Origin: an uncultured Porphyromonas sp.
Lineage (GTDB): Bacteria; Bacteroidota; Bacteroidia; Bacteroidales; Porphyromonadaceae
NCBI GenBank assembly: GCA_945875135.1
Contig: CAMCJO010000009.1
Span: 1 to 16,386, forward strand
DNA: 16,386 bases
Direction of reading: 5' to 3'
How positions within the stretch are numbered: position 1 is the stretch's first letter; each line of letters opens with the position of its first letter. Made by a program: the position numbers and the translations under genes. Below the pieces are notes generated by a model that searched no databases, was not told where the DNA came from, and saw nothing but the letters and a program-made list of their open reading frames with translations. Of this stretch, positions 7,144 through 14,915 are shown piece by piece.

Positions 7144-8385
7144 TTACAGCATCACTAACCATTGATATAATCCTCCAGCTGCAACTCCCTCATCAATAAT
7201 AAAAGGAGCAATAAGAGGCCCAGAAATAAATGAAACTATATCCGTGTAGAAGAATGCATAGGTCAGCATCAGATAAACAAACACAACTGGCGCTAATATA
7301 TGTAGTGGCGTGAGTTTAAGAGTCGCATTTATGTTCTTTCCACTTTTTATTGCTACATGAACTATCAAGAGAACCATAAATACGGATATGAATCTTCTTG
7401 CTGAAGGTATCCCAGAAAAGATGTTTACCACAATGAGGAATACCAGAATTAGATTGTAAATAGAAGTGTCTCTCAACAGACCCATTTTCTTTTGATTCAG
7501 AGCAATCCAAATTAGAAAGAGAAATCGGAAGCAGAATGAAATTGACGTATAAAACACACCTCCAGTTTCTGAGCTACTATCTCCTGATGTATAAACAATA
7601 TAGTTACTCTCATTCCCAACGATACTTGATATTAAGCTAGAATAAGAGGTGGGGGGAAGAAGGATGAAAAGAGTACTTATAAATAACAATGTCCATAAGA
7701 CCCTTTGTGGAATTCTCTGTACAATGTGACGCATAAGATATAGCGCAATCCAAGAGAGTGCTATGTACAGAAAGGATGCATGAATAAAAGGGGTGCTTGC
7801 GATCAACAAGATTGAGTACAACTTCTTACTTCCACTTTTGTAGAGGCATAGCACACCACATATAAAGACTACAGCAGCTGTATAGAAATCCACCACCTGC
7901 CATGACCAAAAGGGAATTTGAGCCATTGCGACAAATGTCAAAAATACACGATCCCTTCGAACTAAGAATGGAGCATACAAAGTATGAGCTAATATCTGAG
8001 CATAGAAAAAACCGAAAACTGTAGCGAACACCATCGTCATAATGCGATAATCAGATGTGAACTGAGCTAGAAGCCAAGAGAGTAGGCGACTGTACCATTC
8101 AATATTTCCCTCTGTGTAATAAATCTGAGTACTCCAAAGATTTTTGAAGTCTAAGTCTTGATCAATACACATCCTGAAAAATTCAACATATCTGACTATA
8201 TCTCCAGACCCTAAAAGTGGTATTACACTACAATAGCCGAAAAAAGTGACAAAGGTCCAAATCAAAAACTTCGGAGTTTTAACCTTGTCTGTCGCAAAGA
8301 ACAGAGAAAAGAACGACACCAGTGGAGATAGTGTAGAAGCTATAATTGCTTCCCCATGTACCCTTGTAGATCTACTATGTCCCAT
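7144..8385 (-). CDS. wzy: EpsG-family / Wzy-like polysaccharide polymerase
   Basis: This 413-residue, very hydrophobic protein has about ten or more membrane segments, for example near 20-32, 40-58, 116-138, 165-182, 190-217, 229-245, 278-297, 308-323, 331-345 and 362-382. The family-typical GSGDIVRYVEFFR (59-71) follows the second membrane segment and FIHASFLYIAL lies at 200-210, both characteristic of EpsG-like proteins. It should join exported repeat units on the periplasmic side, as Wzy does. It sits between the O-acetyltransferase (10-nt gap) and a GT4 (19-nt gap), and a Wzx flippase is in the same operon, which supports the assignment. Sequence conservation in Wzy proteins is low, so the symbol rests on topology, EpsG signatures and context. 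Confidence 0.82.
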   Translation of the reverse strand: MGHSRSTRVHGEAIIASTLSPLVSFFSLFFATDKVKTPKFLIWTFVTFFGYCSVIPLLGSGDIVRYVEFFRMCIDQDLDFKNLWSTQIYYTEGNIEWYSRLLSWLLAQFTSDYRIMTMVFATVFGFFYAQILAHTLYAPFLVRRDRVFLTFVAMAQIPFWSWQVVDFYTAAVVFICGVLCLYKSGSKKLYSILLIASTPFIHASFLYIALSWIALYLMRHIVQRIPQRVLWTLLFISTLFILLPPTSYSSLISSIVGNESNYIVYTSGDSSSETGGVFYTSISFCFRFLFLIWIALNQKKMGLLRDTSIYNLILVFLIVVNIFSGIPSARRFISVFMVLLIVHVAIKSGKNINATLKLTPLHILAPVVFVYLMLTYAFFYTDIVSFISGPLIAPFIIDEGVAAGGLYQWLVML

Positions 8386-8395
8386 GAAATCGTTT

Positions 8396-8953
8396 TTATT
8401 GCTGAAGATAAGGCTTACTCAAGAGGGGGCAGGAGCCTTCTAGCAAGGCTTGTTTCTTTTGTTGTCGAGAGAATAACTTAGTGTGCGTATTATAAGCGAG
8501 ACTCTTCTTTTTATACGCTTCAATACTAGATACTACCCGGGCTGGATTTCCCGCCACGACAACATTACAAGGGATGCTTTTAGTAACCACACTGCCAGCT
8601 CCTACTATGACGTTGTCTTCGATTGTTACACCCGGCATGATGAGAACATTGTTTCCAATGTATACATTGTCTCCAATGTTAACAGGGCCGAAGGAATCAA
8701 AGGTCTTGTCTTCCTTACGCAATACCCACCCACCTCCATGAGTGAAGATCTTTACATCTGCTGTTATTTGCACATGATCTCCAATGGAGATTAGATAAGG
8801 TTCAGACCCGAAATGCCAGCTGTATATAGAACAGCCTTCTCCTATTTTCACTCCACAGAATCTATGATAAGCGATAGCATTTCGCAGTATCAGCTTTGAC
8901 CAATAAAGAAAAGCCTTTTGACTGACCTTGGTGATAAACTCTCTAAGCGTCAT
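8396..8953 (-). CDS. Hexapeptide-repeat (LbH) O-acetyltransferase
   Basis: This 185-residue protein belongs to the WbbJ/Vat-type left-handed beta-helix acyltransferases, which use acetyl-CoA to acetylate a sugar hydroxyl or amine. A short helical N-terminus (1-30) precedes the hexapeptide coils (about 34-140). The probable catalytic histidine is H72 in FTHGGGW. The coils VNIGDNVYIGNNVLIMPGVT (91-110) and VIVGAGSVVTKSIP (115-128) lead to AGNPARVV (134-141), the usual end of the helix. The lysine-rich tail runs 147-185. It is soluble and cytoplasmic. It lies 23 nt after a deacetylase gene and 10 nt before the polymerase. Acetyl removal and addition in adjacent genes suggest acyl exchange on one sugar, which is inference. 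Confidence 0.92.
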   Translation of the reverse strand: MTLREFITKVSQKAFLYWSKLILRNAIAYHRFCGVKIGEGCSIYSWHFGSEPYLISIGDHVQITADVKIFTHGGGWVLRKEDKTFDSFGPVNIGDNVYIGNNVLIMPGVTIEDNVIVGAGSVVTKSIPCNVVVAGNPARVVSSIEAYKKKSLAYNTHTKLFSRQQKKQALLEGSCPLLSKPYLQQ

Positions 8954-8976
8954 TGTTGTAGCAGATTTATAGGTTC

Positions 8977-9720
8977 TTATTTACGAGCGATAAGCTTGAG
9001 GCTCTTTCTAAGAGTCATAAAGAGGGTATGAAATAGACGATCCAAGACTCCGTACTGAGGAGATGGCCGCTTGAGTGCCTCATCTACAGAGACGATGTTA
9101 TTAGCGATAGAGCGTAGGCGCTCTCCTTCCAGCCTTATCTGTTCTAGAGAAGACGCTGACGGGTGATAGCATATCGTGTATAGTCCCACTGGGATACGTC
9201 TGACTTTCCAAAGTTGGAGCGGTAGCCACGTAAACCCATAGCGTTGGAATGGGCGAAACGAAATGCCATCACTGATGATCGTTACAGGCGAATGTTTTTT
9301 CAAAGCTTCGAGAGTATTCATATCAAAGGTGTGCGAGGGAGCGACCCAAACACGAGGAGAAAATCCATGATTACGAAATATCTCTATGCCAGACCTAATC
9401 TTCTCTTCCTGCTCCTCTAAAGGCAATCCTGCAAACTCAGATTTTTGATTCAGTGGAACTAGCCCTGCTTCTTGAGTGATGTAGACATGGTCGTATCCAT
9501 GGAGAGCTATCTCCCAGCCCTTTTCTTTCCAGCGATTGACCGTCTCCCAAAAATCTCCTTTGTCTGGTGAAAGATGCTGCTTGGGATCCTTGTTGTCTGG
9601 AATTACAGCAACAATTGGCTTGATGCTTAACTCATCAAATATTTGCTCAAACAATAGCCACCTCTCCCTATCCATTGTAGGGCAGGCATCGTCTATGCGG
9701 ATGATATATTTACTTTTCAT
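8977..9720 (-). CDS. DUF2334-type polysaccharide deacetylase (NodB/CE4-like fold)
   Basis: This 247-residue protein has the NodB-like metal-site pattern: paired aspartates in IRIDDACPTMDRERW (D10, D11), the H-x3-H motif HGYDH (74-78), VAPSHTFD (126-133) and CYHPS (184-188). It should remove an acyl group from a sugar in the cytoplasm, since no signal peptide is present. Its C-terminus from about 225 (LDRLFHTLFMTLRKSLKLIA) is a basic amphipathic helix that could bind the membrane where lipid-linked sugars are built. The ATG at 9720 overlaps the flippase stop by 11 nt. It is paralogous to the deacetylase at 5281-6015; having two in one locus suggests two different substrates or acceptor sugars. 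Confidence 0.87.
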   Translation of the reverse strand: MKSKYIIRIDDACPTMDRERWLLFEQIFDELSIKPIVAVIPDNKDPKQHLSPDKGDFWETVNRWKEKGWEIALHGYDHVYITQEAGLVPLNQKSEFAGLPLEEQEEKIRSGIEIFRNHGFSPRVWVAPSHTFDMNTLEALKKHSPVTIISDGISFRPFQRYGFTWLPLQLWKVRRIPVGLYTICYHPSASSLEQIRLEGERLRSIANNIVSVDEALKRPSPQYGVLDRLFHTLFMTLRKSLKLIARK

Positions 9721-10987
9721 TGTCGGTTTGAGATTTTGCTATTTGTCTATAGTATTTGAAGCATATAGCTCCTCCTAAGCCATTGCTAAGTGTCAGCGTT
9801 AGTGCTGCGCCAATGGCAGAGAGTGGGTATATGAGAATCAAAGCTAAGCCTCCTCCTATAAGAGAAGATATAAGAGTCGCTCTAACATACTTAATGTCAT
9901 ACCCATGCGTGATGAGGTAGTTCTGACCATAAGTCTTGATAACCGTAAGACAGACTATGTTGACACACAGGATAGCATATACAATAAAGGGAGTGATAGC
10001 CCACTCTATGGCGAGGTACCAAAACACGACTGGAGTGCCAATAAGTGCTAATATCGCAGAGCACACGCCAACGACAATTGAGATTCTTGCACTTCTCTGA
10101 AAAGCCTCTTTACGACGGCTCAAGAATGGAAAAAACACTTGAGACAGGATAGTCACTAACGTAAGACCTATCATAGCAATCTTATGCAGAGTCTCATACG
10201 TTCCTACGGTATTATGATCATGAAAAAGTCCCAACAGTAATATTCCTCCAGCATTGTAGAGGTTGGGTAAGAAGATGTTGATGAATATAGGGAGGTTTTC
10301 CTTCATCGTCTCTTTGAACTCAATCATAGATACCCGCACAAATCTCACATGATGCTTCCTTCGGACGATAAACTGAGAGATTACAGCTGATAGGACATAG
10401 GTCATTGACTGCAAGAGGATATATTTATTGAAGTCTCCAGGCTCTCTAATTACGACAAAAACCAGACAGGTAAATAGCACTCGTGTGGTTACCTGTATGA
10501 TCGTGATGAACTTCATCTGCTCTATCCCCTGAAAGAACCAGTCAGTAATAAATACAGAGCCGATCAATATCGGTAAAGCACATAAATACGAGACCCAATC
10601 TTGTCTGAAAGAGGGTACAGCTAGAATCAGTATTGAAAACAACAGTATAGCTAGCACCGCCAAAGCGATCTTCGTAAAGATGACTTGGGAGTAAACCTTA
10701 TTGAGAGAGTCCTTATCATCTCTAGTGAGTGCGACATCTCTCGGAGCTAGTACGGCAAACCCAAAGTCTGTAATAGTCACAAAGTAGCCCATCAGAGTTA
10801 TGGCCATTACATAAATGCCATATCCTGACTTACCCATAACTCTTAGCACATAGGGAAGAGTTATAAGAGGAAGTATTAAGGTGACCACTTGTAACAGAGA
10901 GAGTGATGCAAAGTTCTCAATAAGAGTTTTTGCATCATGACTACTGCGTAGTCTGTCAGTCAGAGATTTGAGCTTGTTACTTATCAT
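9710..10987 (-). CDS. wzx: Wzx-type oligosaccharide flippase
   Basis: This 425-residue integral membrane protein belongs to the polysaccharide transporter branch of the MOP superfamily and should flip the undecaprenyl-linked repeat unit to the periplasm. The N-terminus has the diagnostic pattern ENFASLSLLQVVTLILPLIT (24-43), then LPYVLRVMGKSGYGIYVMA (44-62) and the TDFGF segment near 73-77. About twelve hydrophobic segments follow. I chose the ATG at 10987 (MISNKLKSLTDRLR), which overlaps the upstream ATP-grasp stop by 11 nt; the open frame extends to a TTG at 11008, which is a poor start. Its own stop overlaps the next deacetylase by 11 nt. Both overlaps are nearly identical in sequence (ATGATAAGTAA and ATGAAAAGTAA). 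Confidence 0.93.
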   Translation of the reverse strand: MISNKLKSLTDRLRSSHDAKTLIENFASLSLLQVVTLILPLITLPYVLRVMGKSGYGIYVMAITLMGYFVTITDFGFAVLAPRDVALTRDDKDSLNKVYSQVIFTKIALAVLAILLFSILILAVPSFRQDWVSYLCALPILIGSVFITDWFFQGIEQMKFITIIQVTTRVLFTCLVFVVIREPGDFNKYILLQSMTYVLSAVISQFIVRRKHHVRFVRVSMIEFKETMKENLPIFINIFLPNLYNAGGILLLGLFHDHNTVGTYETLHKIAMIGLTLVTILSQVFFPFLSRRKEAFQRSARISIVVGVCSAILALIGTPVVFWYLAIEWAITPFIVYAILCVNIVCLTVIKTYGQNYLITHGYDIKYVRATLISSLIGGGLALILIYPLSAIGAALTLTLSNGLGGAICFKYYRQIAKSQTDNEK

Positions 10988-12011
10988 TCTTACGCAACTG
11001 GTCGACAAGTCCCTCTAGAATCCAGTTGACACTAATGAAATCTGCCTCATGATGTTGTCCATCTCTTGTCCAATACCCGTGACTAGATCCTTCTTCAATC
11101 ATTCCATGTCCATACGAAACCTCCACAACATAGTATTGCTTATTGGTAATGTGCCTTACTAAGTCTATGGAGCAGGCTTGCATCTTTAATCGATCATTGC
11201 ATTCAAAAGCAAACGCTACGGCGTCTTTGGCAATATCCTCCGTATCAAAAGAGCAAATATGACTACCTGAGGCGCGAAAATCGCCTGCCCTCACATACCT
11301 CTTCATAGCGATGGCTTTTTCGCCACTCATGGAAAACCTTAGATCAAACCCGTCATTGGGGATAAACTCCTGAAAGTAGACATAGCCCTTTTCTGGAGCA
11401 TGCATCTTTGTATATTCTGTGGGGATAATCAACCTTCCGCAGGATCGGAGTAAAGCCTTGAGTGTTATCTTCTTAGCTTTATAAGCCTTATATCGATCTC
11501 GTACATAGTCACGACCTCTAAACTGCGCAAAACCTCTACCGAAAGCTCTTCTGACAAAGCTCTTTGCCTCTCTAGCATTATGAGCTAGCATTACATTAGC
11601 TGATCCAGCTCCTCCTCTTAGCTTAAATACCTTAGGAAAATCTGTCGTCTCAATCCACTCATAGGCACTCTTCTTATCATAGAACACCCATGACTTAGCC
11701 GCTTGAATTCCTAAAGCCTCAAAGAGGTACTTCTGTCCTAGCTTATCGTCAAAATGCCAGCCTGTTCTAAAGTTGGGGAAGACGATCTTGCCAGCCTGCT
11801 CTAACGAAAATAGTAGTTGCTTGGCAAAGAGAACATCTCTATAATCTGCTTGATGATGATCAAACAGAATAATGTCGTAATCTCTGATCTTGTCAACTAT
11901 TTCAGAGTCATAAGGATCGAATGCCTTATACTCATACTGGTGCTCCTCGCAATACTTCATCCAATACGATGAAAACGTAGTGAGTCGAGGTCGTAATATG
12001 GCAATTTTCAT
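10977..12011 (-). CDS. ATP-grasp ligase-like protein
   Basis: This 344-residue protein has a pre-ATP-grasp domain (1-85) followed by an ATP-grasp core. Visible landmarks are the probable nucleotide-binding lysine in FPKVFKLRGGAGSANV (K130 with the glycine loop 133-137), YFQEFIPNDGFDLRF (212-226), the basic MKRYVRAGDFRASGS (236-250) reminiscent of RimK-type ligases, and SIDLV (281-285). The metal site is VVEVSYGHG (295-303), where the asparagine of the usual E-x-N is serine. A basic insertion (about 153-185) separates parts of the core. It probably forms an amide from a carboxylate and an amine, but the substrates cannot be inferred from sequence alone. It follows another ATP-grasp gene by 57 nt and overlaps the flippase gene by 11 nt. 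Confidence 0.85.
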   Translation of the reverse strand: MKIAILRPRLTTFSSYWMKYCEEHQYEYKAFDPYDSEIVDKIRDYDIILFDHHQADYRDVLFAKQLLFSLEQAGKIVFPNFRTGWHFDDKLGQKYLFEALGIQAAKSWVFYDKKSAYEWIETTDFPKVFKLRGGAGSANVMLAHNAREAKSFVRRAFGRGFAQFRGRDYVRDRYKAYKAKKITLKALLRSCGRLIIPTEYTKMHAPEKGYVYFQEFIPNDGFDLRFSMSGEKAIAMKRYVRAGDFRASGSHICSFDTEDIAKDAVAFAFECNDRLKMQACSIDLVRHITNKQYYVVEVSYGHGMIEEGSSHGYWTRDGQHHEADFISVNWILEGLVDQLRKNDK

Positions 12012-12068
12012 ACTTTATTCGTGTTTGAAAAGTGATAGACAAGGTTGACATGTATGCGCTTTGAGAGG

Positions 12069-13235
12069 TTATCTATGGCGCATAAATAGCTTCTTCGATA
12101 CTAAGTCCCATACAAATCTTACTGACGGCAGGGGGTCTCTTTTATTCATTAATAGGCAGGTGTCAAACTGCTTTACCTCTCTAATCCACTGCCATATAGA
12201 TTTCTTTCGCTTATATACGGTGTCAAAGAAGTCTAGTTGATCTGCTATCATAGTCTGGGGACTCTTTAAGAGCAACCACTCTTCCGACTCGATTTTGTGA
12301 ACCTTTGCATAGAGCCCATAGTGAATATTTGCTCCATATTGAGTTGCTCCATACGTATGAGCATCATTCCTCAAATTAATCTCGGTGAAAAGAGCTCTGT
12401 TGTCCTGATCAATTAAAAACTCAATACTAAAAAAGCCACTCCGATATCCTATGGCTTGAATAAAGTTCACGATAGCTCTATCGTCTAAATCAAACTTCTT
12501 CTCTATCTGCTCTGAAGAGTCGTGAATTGCTTTTGTTCCATAAGAACTCTCTTTGAGATTTAGGTAGTAGTACCCAGTTGGCATACAGATAGACCCTTCG
12601 TCATCTACAAAGCCCAACAAATCCACCTCTGTAACTCGTCTAATCTGCTCCTGTACGATAATCTTATCTGGGGTTTGAGAGAGGATCTTTTCAAGCTCTC
12701 CCTGATTATAACAGATATGACTATTTGACTTACCACCTGCTAGGGAGTTCCTAGACTTAGTGAAGCAAGGATAAGTAATTTGAGCTATATCATCAAAGTT
12801 ACTGTTATCAATAATCCAAGTCTTGGGTGTCCGTATGCCATACTTAGTTGCAAGGTCATGTTGCCACAACTTATCCATCTTGAGCTCTAGTCCAATCCCA
12901 TCTATAGAATGAGGTAGATAGAAAAAACGAGACAGCTTATCATATGCTTGACTAACGATAGCTGTTGTTTGATCCGATGTCGCAATAAGAAGAGCTTTTG
13001 TCTCTAACTTCTCCCCCAGCATTGTAAGGTAAGGTACTATCTCTTCCGCAGAAGAGATCACTGCTGAACCTCCTAAGTATTTACTTGCTCGGACGAAGTT
13101 TGCGTGATGTCCTAATTGTACAAAGTATGGCTTTACACCCATCTCTCCCAAGCTCCTAACCACACCTAAAGCATTTACGTGGCTAGGTCCTACGACAATA
13201 ACAGGAGGAAGTGAGTCTTTGAAATGCTTAGCCAT
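12069..13235 (-). CDS. ATP-grasp carboxylate-amine ligase-like protein
   Basis: This 388-residue protein starts with a Rossmann-like domain (VIVVGPSHVNALGVVRSLGE, 12-31) and continues into an ATP-grasp fold. K122 and K160 (YPCFTKSRNSLAGGKSN) are likely ATP contacts, VQEQI lies at 194-198, and the metal-binding part is FFSIEFLID (268-276) with TEINLRNDAH (284-293), a clear E-x-N motif. Residues 310-388 form a C-terminal extension with aromatic and basic residues. Proteins of this kind join carboxylates to amines; in a polysaccharide operon with a sugar dehydrogenase the acceptor may be a uronic acid carboxyl, which is inference. It starts 31 nt after the acyltransferase stop and is followed 57 nt later by another, distantly related ATP-grasp gene. 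Confidence 0.86.
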   Translation of the reverse strand: MAKHFKDSLPPVIVVGPSHVNALGVVRSLGEMGVKPYFVQLGHHANFVRASKYLGGSAVISSAEEIVPYLTMLGEKLETKALLIATSDQTTAIVSQAYDKLSRFFYLPHSIDGIGLELKMDKLWQHDLATKYGIRTPKTWIIDNSNFDDIAQITYPCFTKSRNSLAGGKSNSHICYNQGELEKILSQTPDKIIVQEQIRRVTEVDLLGFVDDEGSICMPTGYYYLNLKESSYGTKAIHDSSEQIEKKFDLDDRAIVNFIQAIGYRSGFFSIEFLIDQDNRALFTEINLRNDAHTYGATQYGANIHYGLYAKVHKIESEEWLLLKSPQTMIADQLDFFDTVYKRKKSIWQWIREVKQFDTCLLMNKRDPLPSVRFVWDLVSKKLFMRHR

Positions 13236-13266
13236 AATGCGAGAGATTAAGAGTGAAATGTGCCTA

Positions 13267-14334
13267 CTATAGTACTTTCTTGAATGCTTCTACCACAGCT
13301 ATGGAGCCTAAAGCTCCTATGATGACGAGGGTGAATGGTATAGCCCATGCCCCTATGAGGGACTGAAGCTGTAGTAGATGATTGTCCACCACTTCGACTA
13401 GGATGAATTGGTGTACCACATACACTCCAAAGGAGATACTGGATAGGTAGACCCATACTCGAGCGACCCTGAAGGAATAGCTATACCGCTCCATAAGCAG
13501 CCAAGTTGTGTACATGGCTAACGTTCCCATCAGTGCGCAGATAGGACTGATCGCAAAGTCTATGAGCCTCTCGATGTTATTATCTCCAACTAAGTGCCAG
13601 TTATCAAGCATACTAACTCCCCACAGGACAAAGAAAAGAAGAGCAAAGAGGATGGTATATTGTCGTGCTCCTCGATGAGCAGAAGCACCTCTGAGACGAT
13701 TGTCTATTCGTGTGTTGCGAATAGAAGCGCCCAGCACGAAAAAGAAGTAGTAGCGAGAGACTCGACAGAGCAGATAAGTGAAAGCACCAGGCAGGAGATG
13801 ATAGATCACAGTCCCCGCATAGATAGCCAAAAAGGAGAGTATCAGATAAAGCTCTAGATGCTTATGTCCCCACTTGCCTAGAAGGCGGTGTATCGCAAAG
13901 CACCAGAAGATAGTAGGCAAGAACCATAAGTGTCCTTTTCCTAATAGTAGAGCACCCAATAAGTCACTAGGCTCTATAGGCGATGTGAAAAAGTAGAGGT
14001 AAAGCAGACTAAATACAATGGAGGGAATATATAGCCTCGCAAACTTCTTCTTGATGAACTGGTAGTAAGTACCAGGAGTAAGCGTTTTCTCAACATATCG
14101 TCCCATCCAAAAGAGATAGCCAGATATAAAGAAGAAAGCCTCTAACTGGAAGCTGATGAAAAAAGAGTTCTGCCAACTATACGCTGCAATGTAATCTACA
14201 CCACGCCCAAAGTCATACTGCCATGCACCACTATAAATGGCAAAGCTATGCCCTACCACGATAGAGAGTATCAATATAGGTCTCCATATAGAGATAGGGA
14301 GATACTGCTTATTGATATTTTCTTGAGTGATCAT
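13267..14334 (-). CDS. Membrane O-acyltransferase, acyltransferase-3 (OafA/WecH-like) family
   Basis: This 355-residue protein has about ten predicted membrane segments and the acyltransferase-3 signatures. The N-terminal segment ISIWRPILILSIVVGHSFAI (14-33) carries the conserved histidine H29. A phenylalanine-rich FFFISGYLFWMGRY (67-80) and the basic KKKFARLYIPSIVFSL (95-110) follow, and GHLWFLPTIFWCF (134-146) is a family hallmark. It should acetylate or otherwise acylate a sugar hydroxyl at the inner membrane, probably on the lipid-linked or polymerised glycan. It lies 49 nt after the nuclease-like gene and 31 nt before the ATP-grasp gene. Together with the soluble hexapeptide acetyltransferase it gives the locus two chemically distinct acylation routes. 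Confidence 0.88.
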   Translation of the reverse strand: MITQENINKQYLPISIWRPILILSIVVGHSFAIYSGAWQYDFGRGVDYIAAYSWQNSFFISFQLEAFFFISGYLFWMGRYVEKTLTPGTYYQFIKKKFARLYIPSIVFSLLYLYFFTSPIEPSDLLGALLLGKGHLWFLPTIFWCFAIHRLLGKWGHKHLELYLILSFLAIYAGTVIYHLLPGAFTYLLCRVSRYYFFFVLGASIRNTRIDNRLRGASAHRGARQYTILFALLFFVLWGVSMLDNWHLVGDNNIERLIDFAISPICALMGTLAMYTTWLLMERYSYSFRVARVWVYLSSISFGVYVVHQFILVEVVDNHLLQLQSLIGAWAIPFTLVIIGALGSIAVVEAFKKVL

Positions 14335-14383
14335 TGGAAGAGGGATAAAGTTATGTGGTGTGTGACTTAGGGGGAAGTGTTGC

Positions 14384-14911
14384 TTAGGGATGGAAGAAGG
14401 TGTTTAGAAAGGCAGCAGTGGTCATCTCTTTGTAGAGAGGGATCTTCTTGCCCGCGTTGTAGTCATTGACCCACGCACGAGCTTGCTCTATATGTCTGTC
14501 GCTGAATAAAAGTAGCAGCGCGGGGGCAAAGCTAGCATCGAGATCTTTTCCAGACAACAGCTGCTTCGTGTCACTAACTTTATCCTCTAGCTCACTTTTC
14601 TTAGGGGGTGTAAGATTTTTACGATCTCTCTTCTTGCCCCCTACTCGGTATTTGCACTCAACAAGCTGAATCTGTTTGTTCGTACAGCCGAAGAGCATGT
14701 CTACACTACTAGGCTTATCTCCAAGTGATGTAGCCCTTGCCAATGCATCCATATCAACGACTAAGTCCTGGGGTATTGCATTCGTTTTCGCCCCCTCACC
14801 CATCAGAAGATCGGAGAGAGGCTTTGCATGGCCCAATTTACGGATCAAAGCATTCGTTAGCTCTGTGCTGTATGGAGCAAAAGACATTTGGTGTTGCTTC
14901 TTTTGTGCCAT
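14384..14911 (-). CDS. Small protein with PD-(D/E)xK-like motif, partner of the upstream ATPase
   Basis: I do not recognise a named family for this 175-residue protein. SSVDMLF (68-74) and IQLVECKYRVGGKK (81-94) give the pattern D71-x13-E85-x-K87, which matches the core of PD-(D/E)xK nucleases (Asp, then Glu-x-Lys on adjacent strands). A charged helix (about 105-120) and a hydrophobic strand ALLLLF (131-136) follow, compatible with that fold. It has no signal peptide or membrane segment. I chose the ATG at 14911, 4 nt after the ATPase stop; GAGGAG 7 nt upstream could serve as a Shine-Dalgarno site, and the longer frame only adds a TTG start at 14929. The tight linkage suggests ATPase and putative nuclease act together. 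The nuclease call is motif-based and needs structural confirmation. Confidence 0.6.
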   Translation of the reverse strand: MAQKKQHQMSFAPYSTELTNALIRKLGHAKPLSDLLMGEGAKTNAIPQDLVVDMDALARATSLGDKPSSVDMLFGCTNKQIQLVECKYRVGGKKRDRKNLTPPKKSELEDKVSDTKQLLSGKDLDASFAPALLLLFSDRHIEQARAWVNDYNAGKKIPLYKEMTTAAFLNTFFHP

Positions 14912-14915
14912 CTTC

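Noticed and set aside
10987..11008. Longer wzx frame from a TTG at 11008
   Set aside because: The ATG at 10987 gives the normal flippase N-terminus and the same 11-nt overlap as the next junction.
14346..14353. TAACTTTA as a -7 promoter element before the acyltransferase gene
   Set aside because: The last base deviates from TAnnTTTG and no -33 box is evident.
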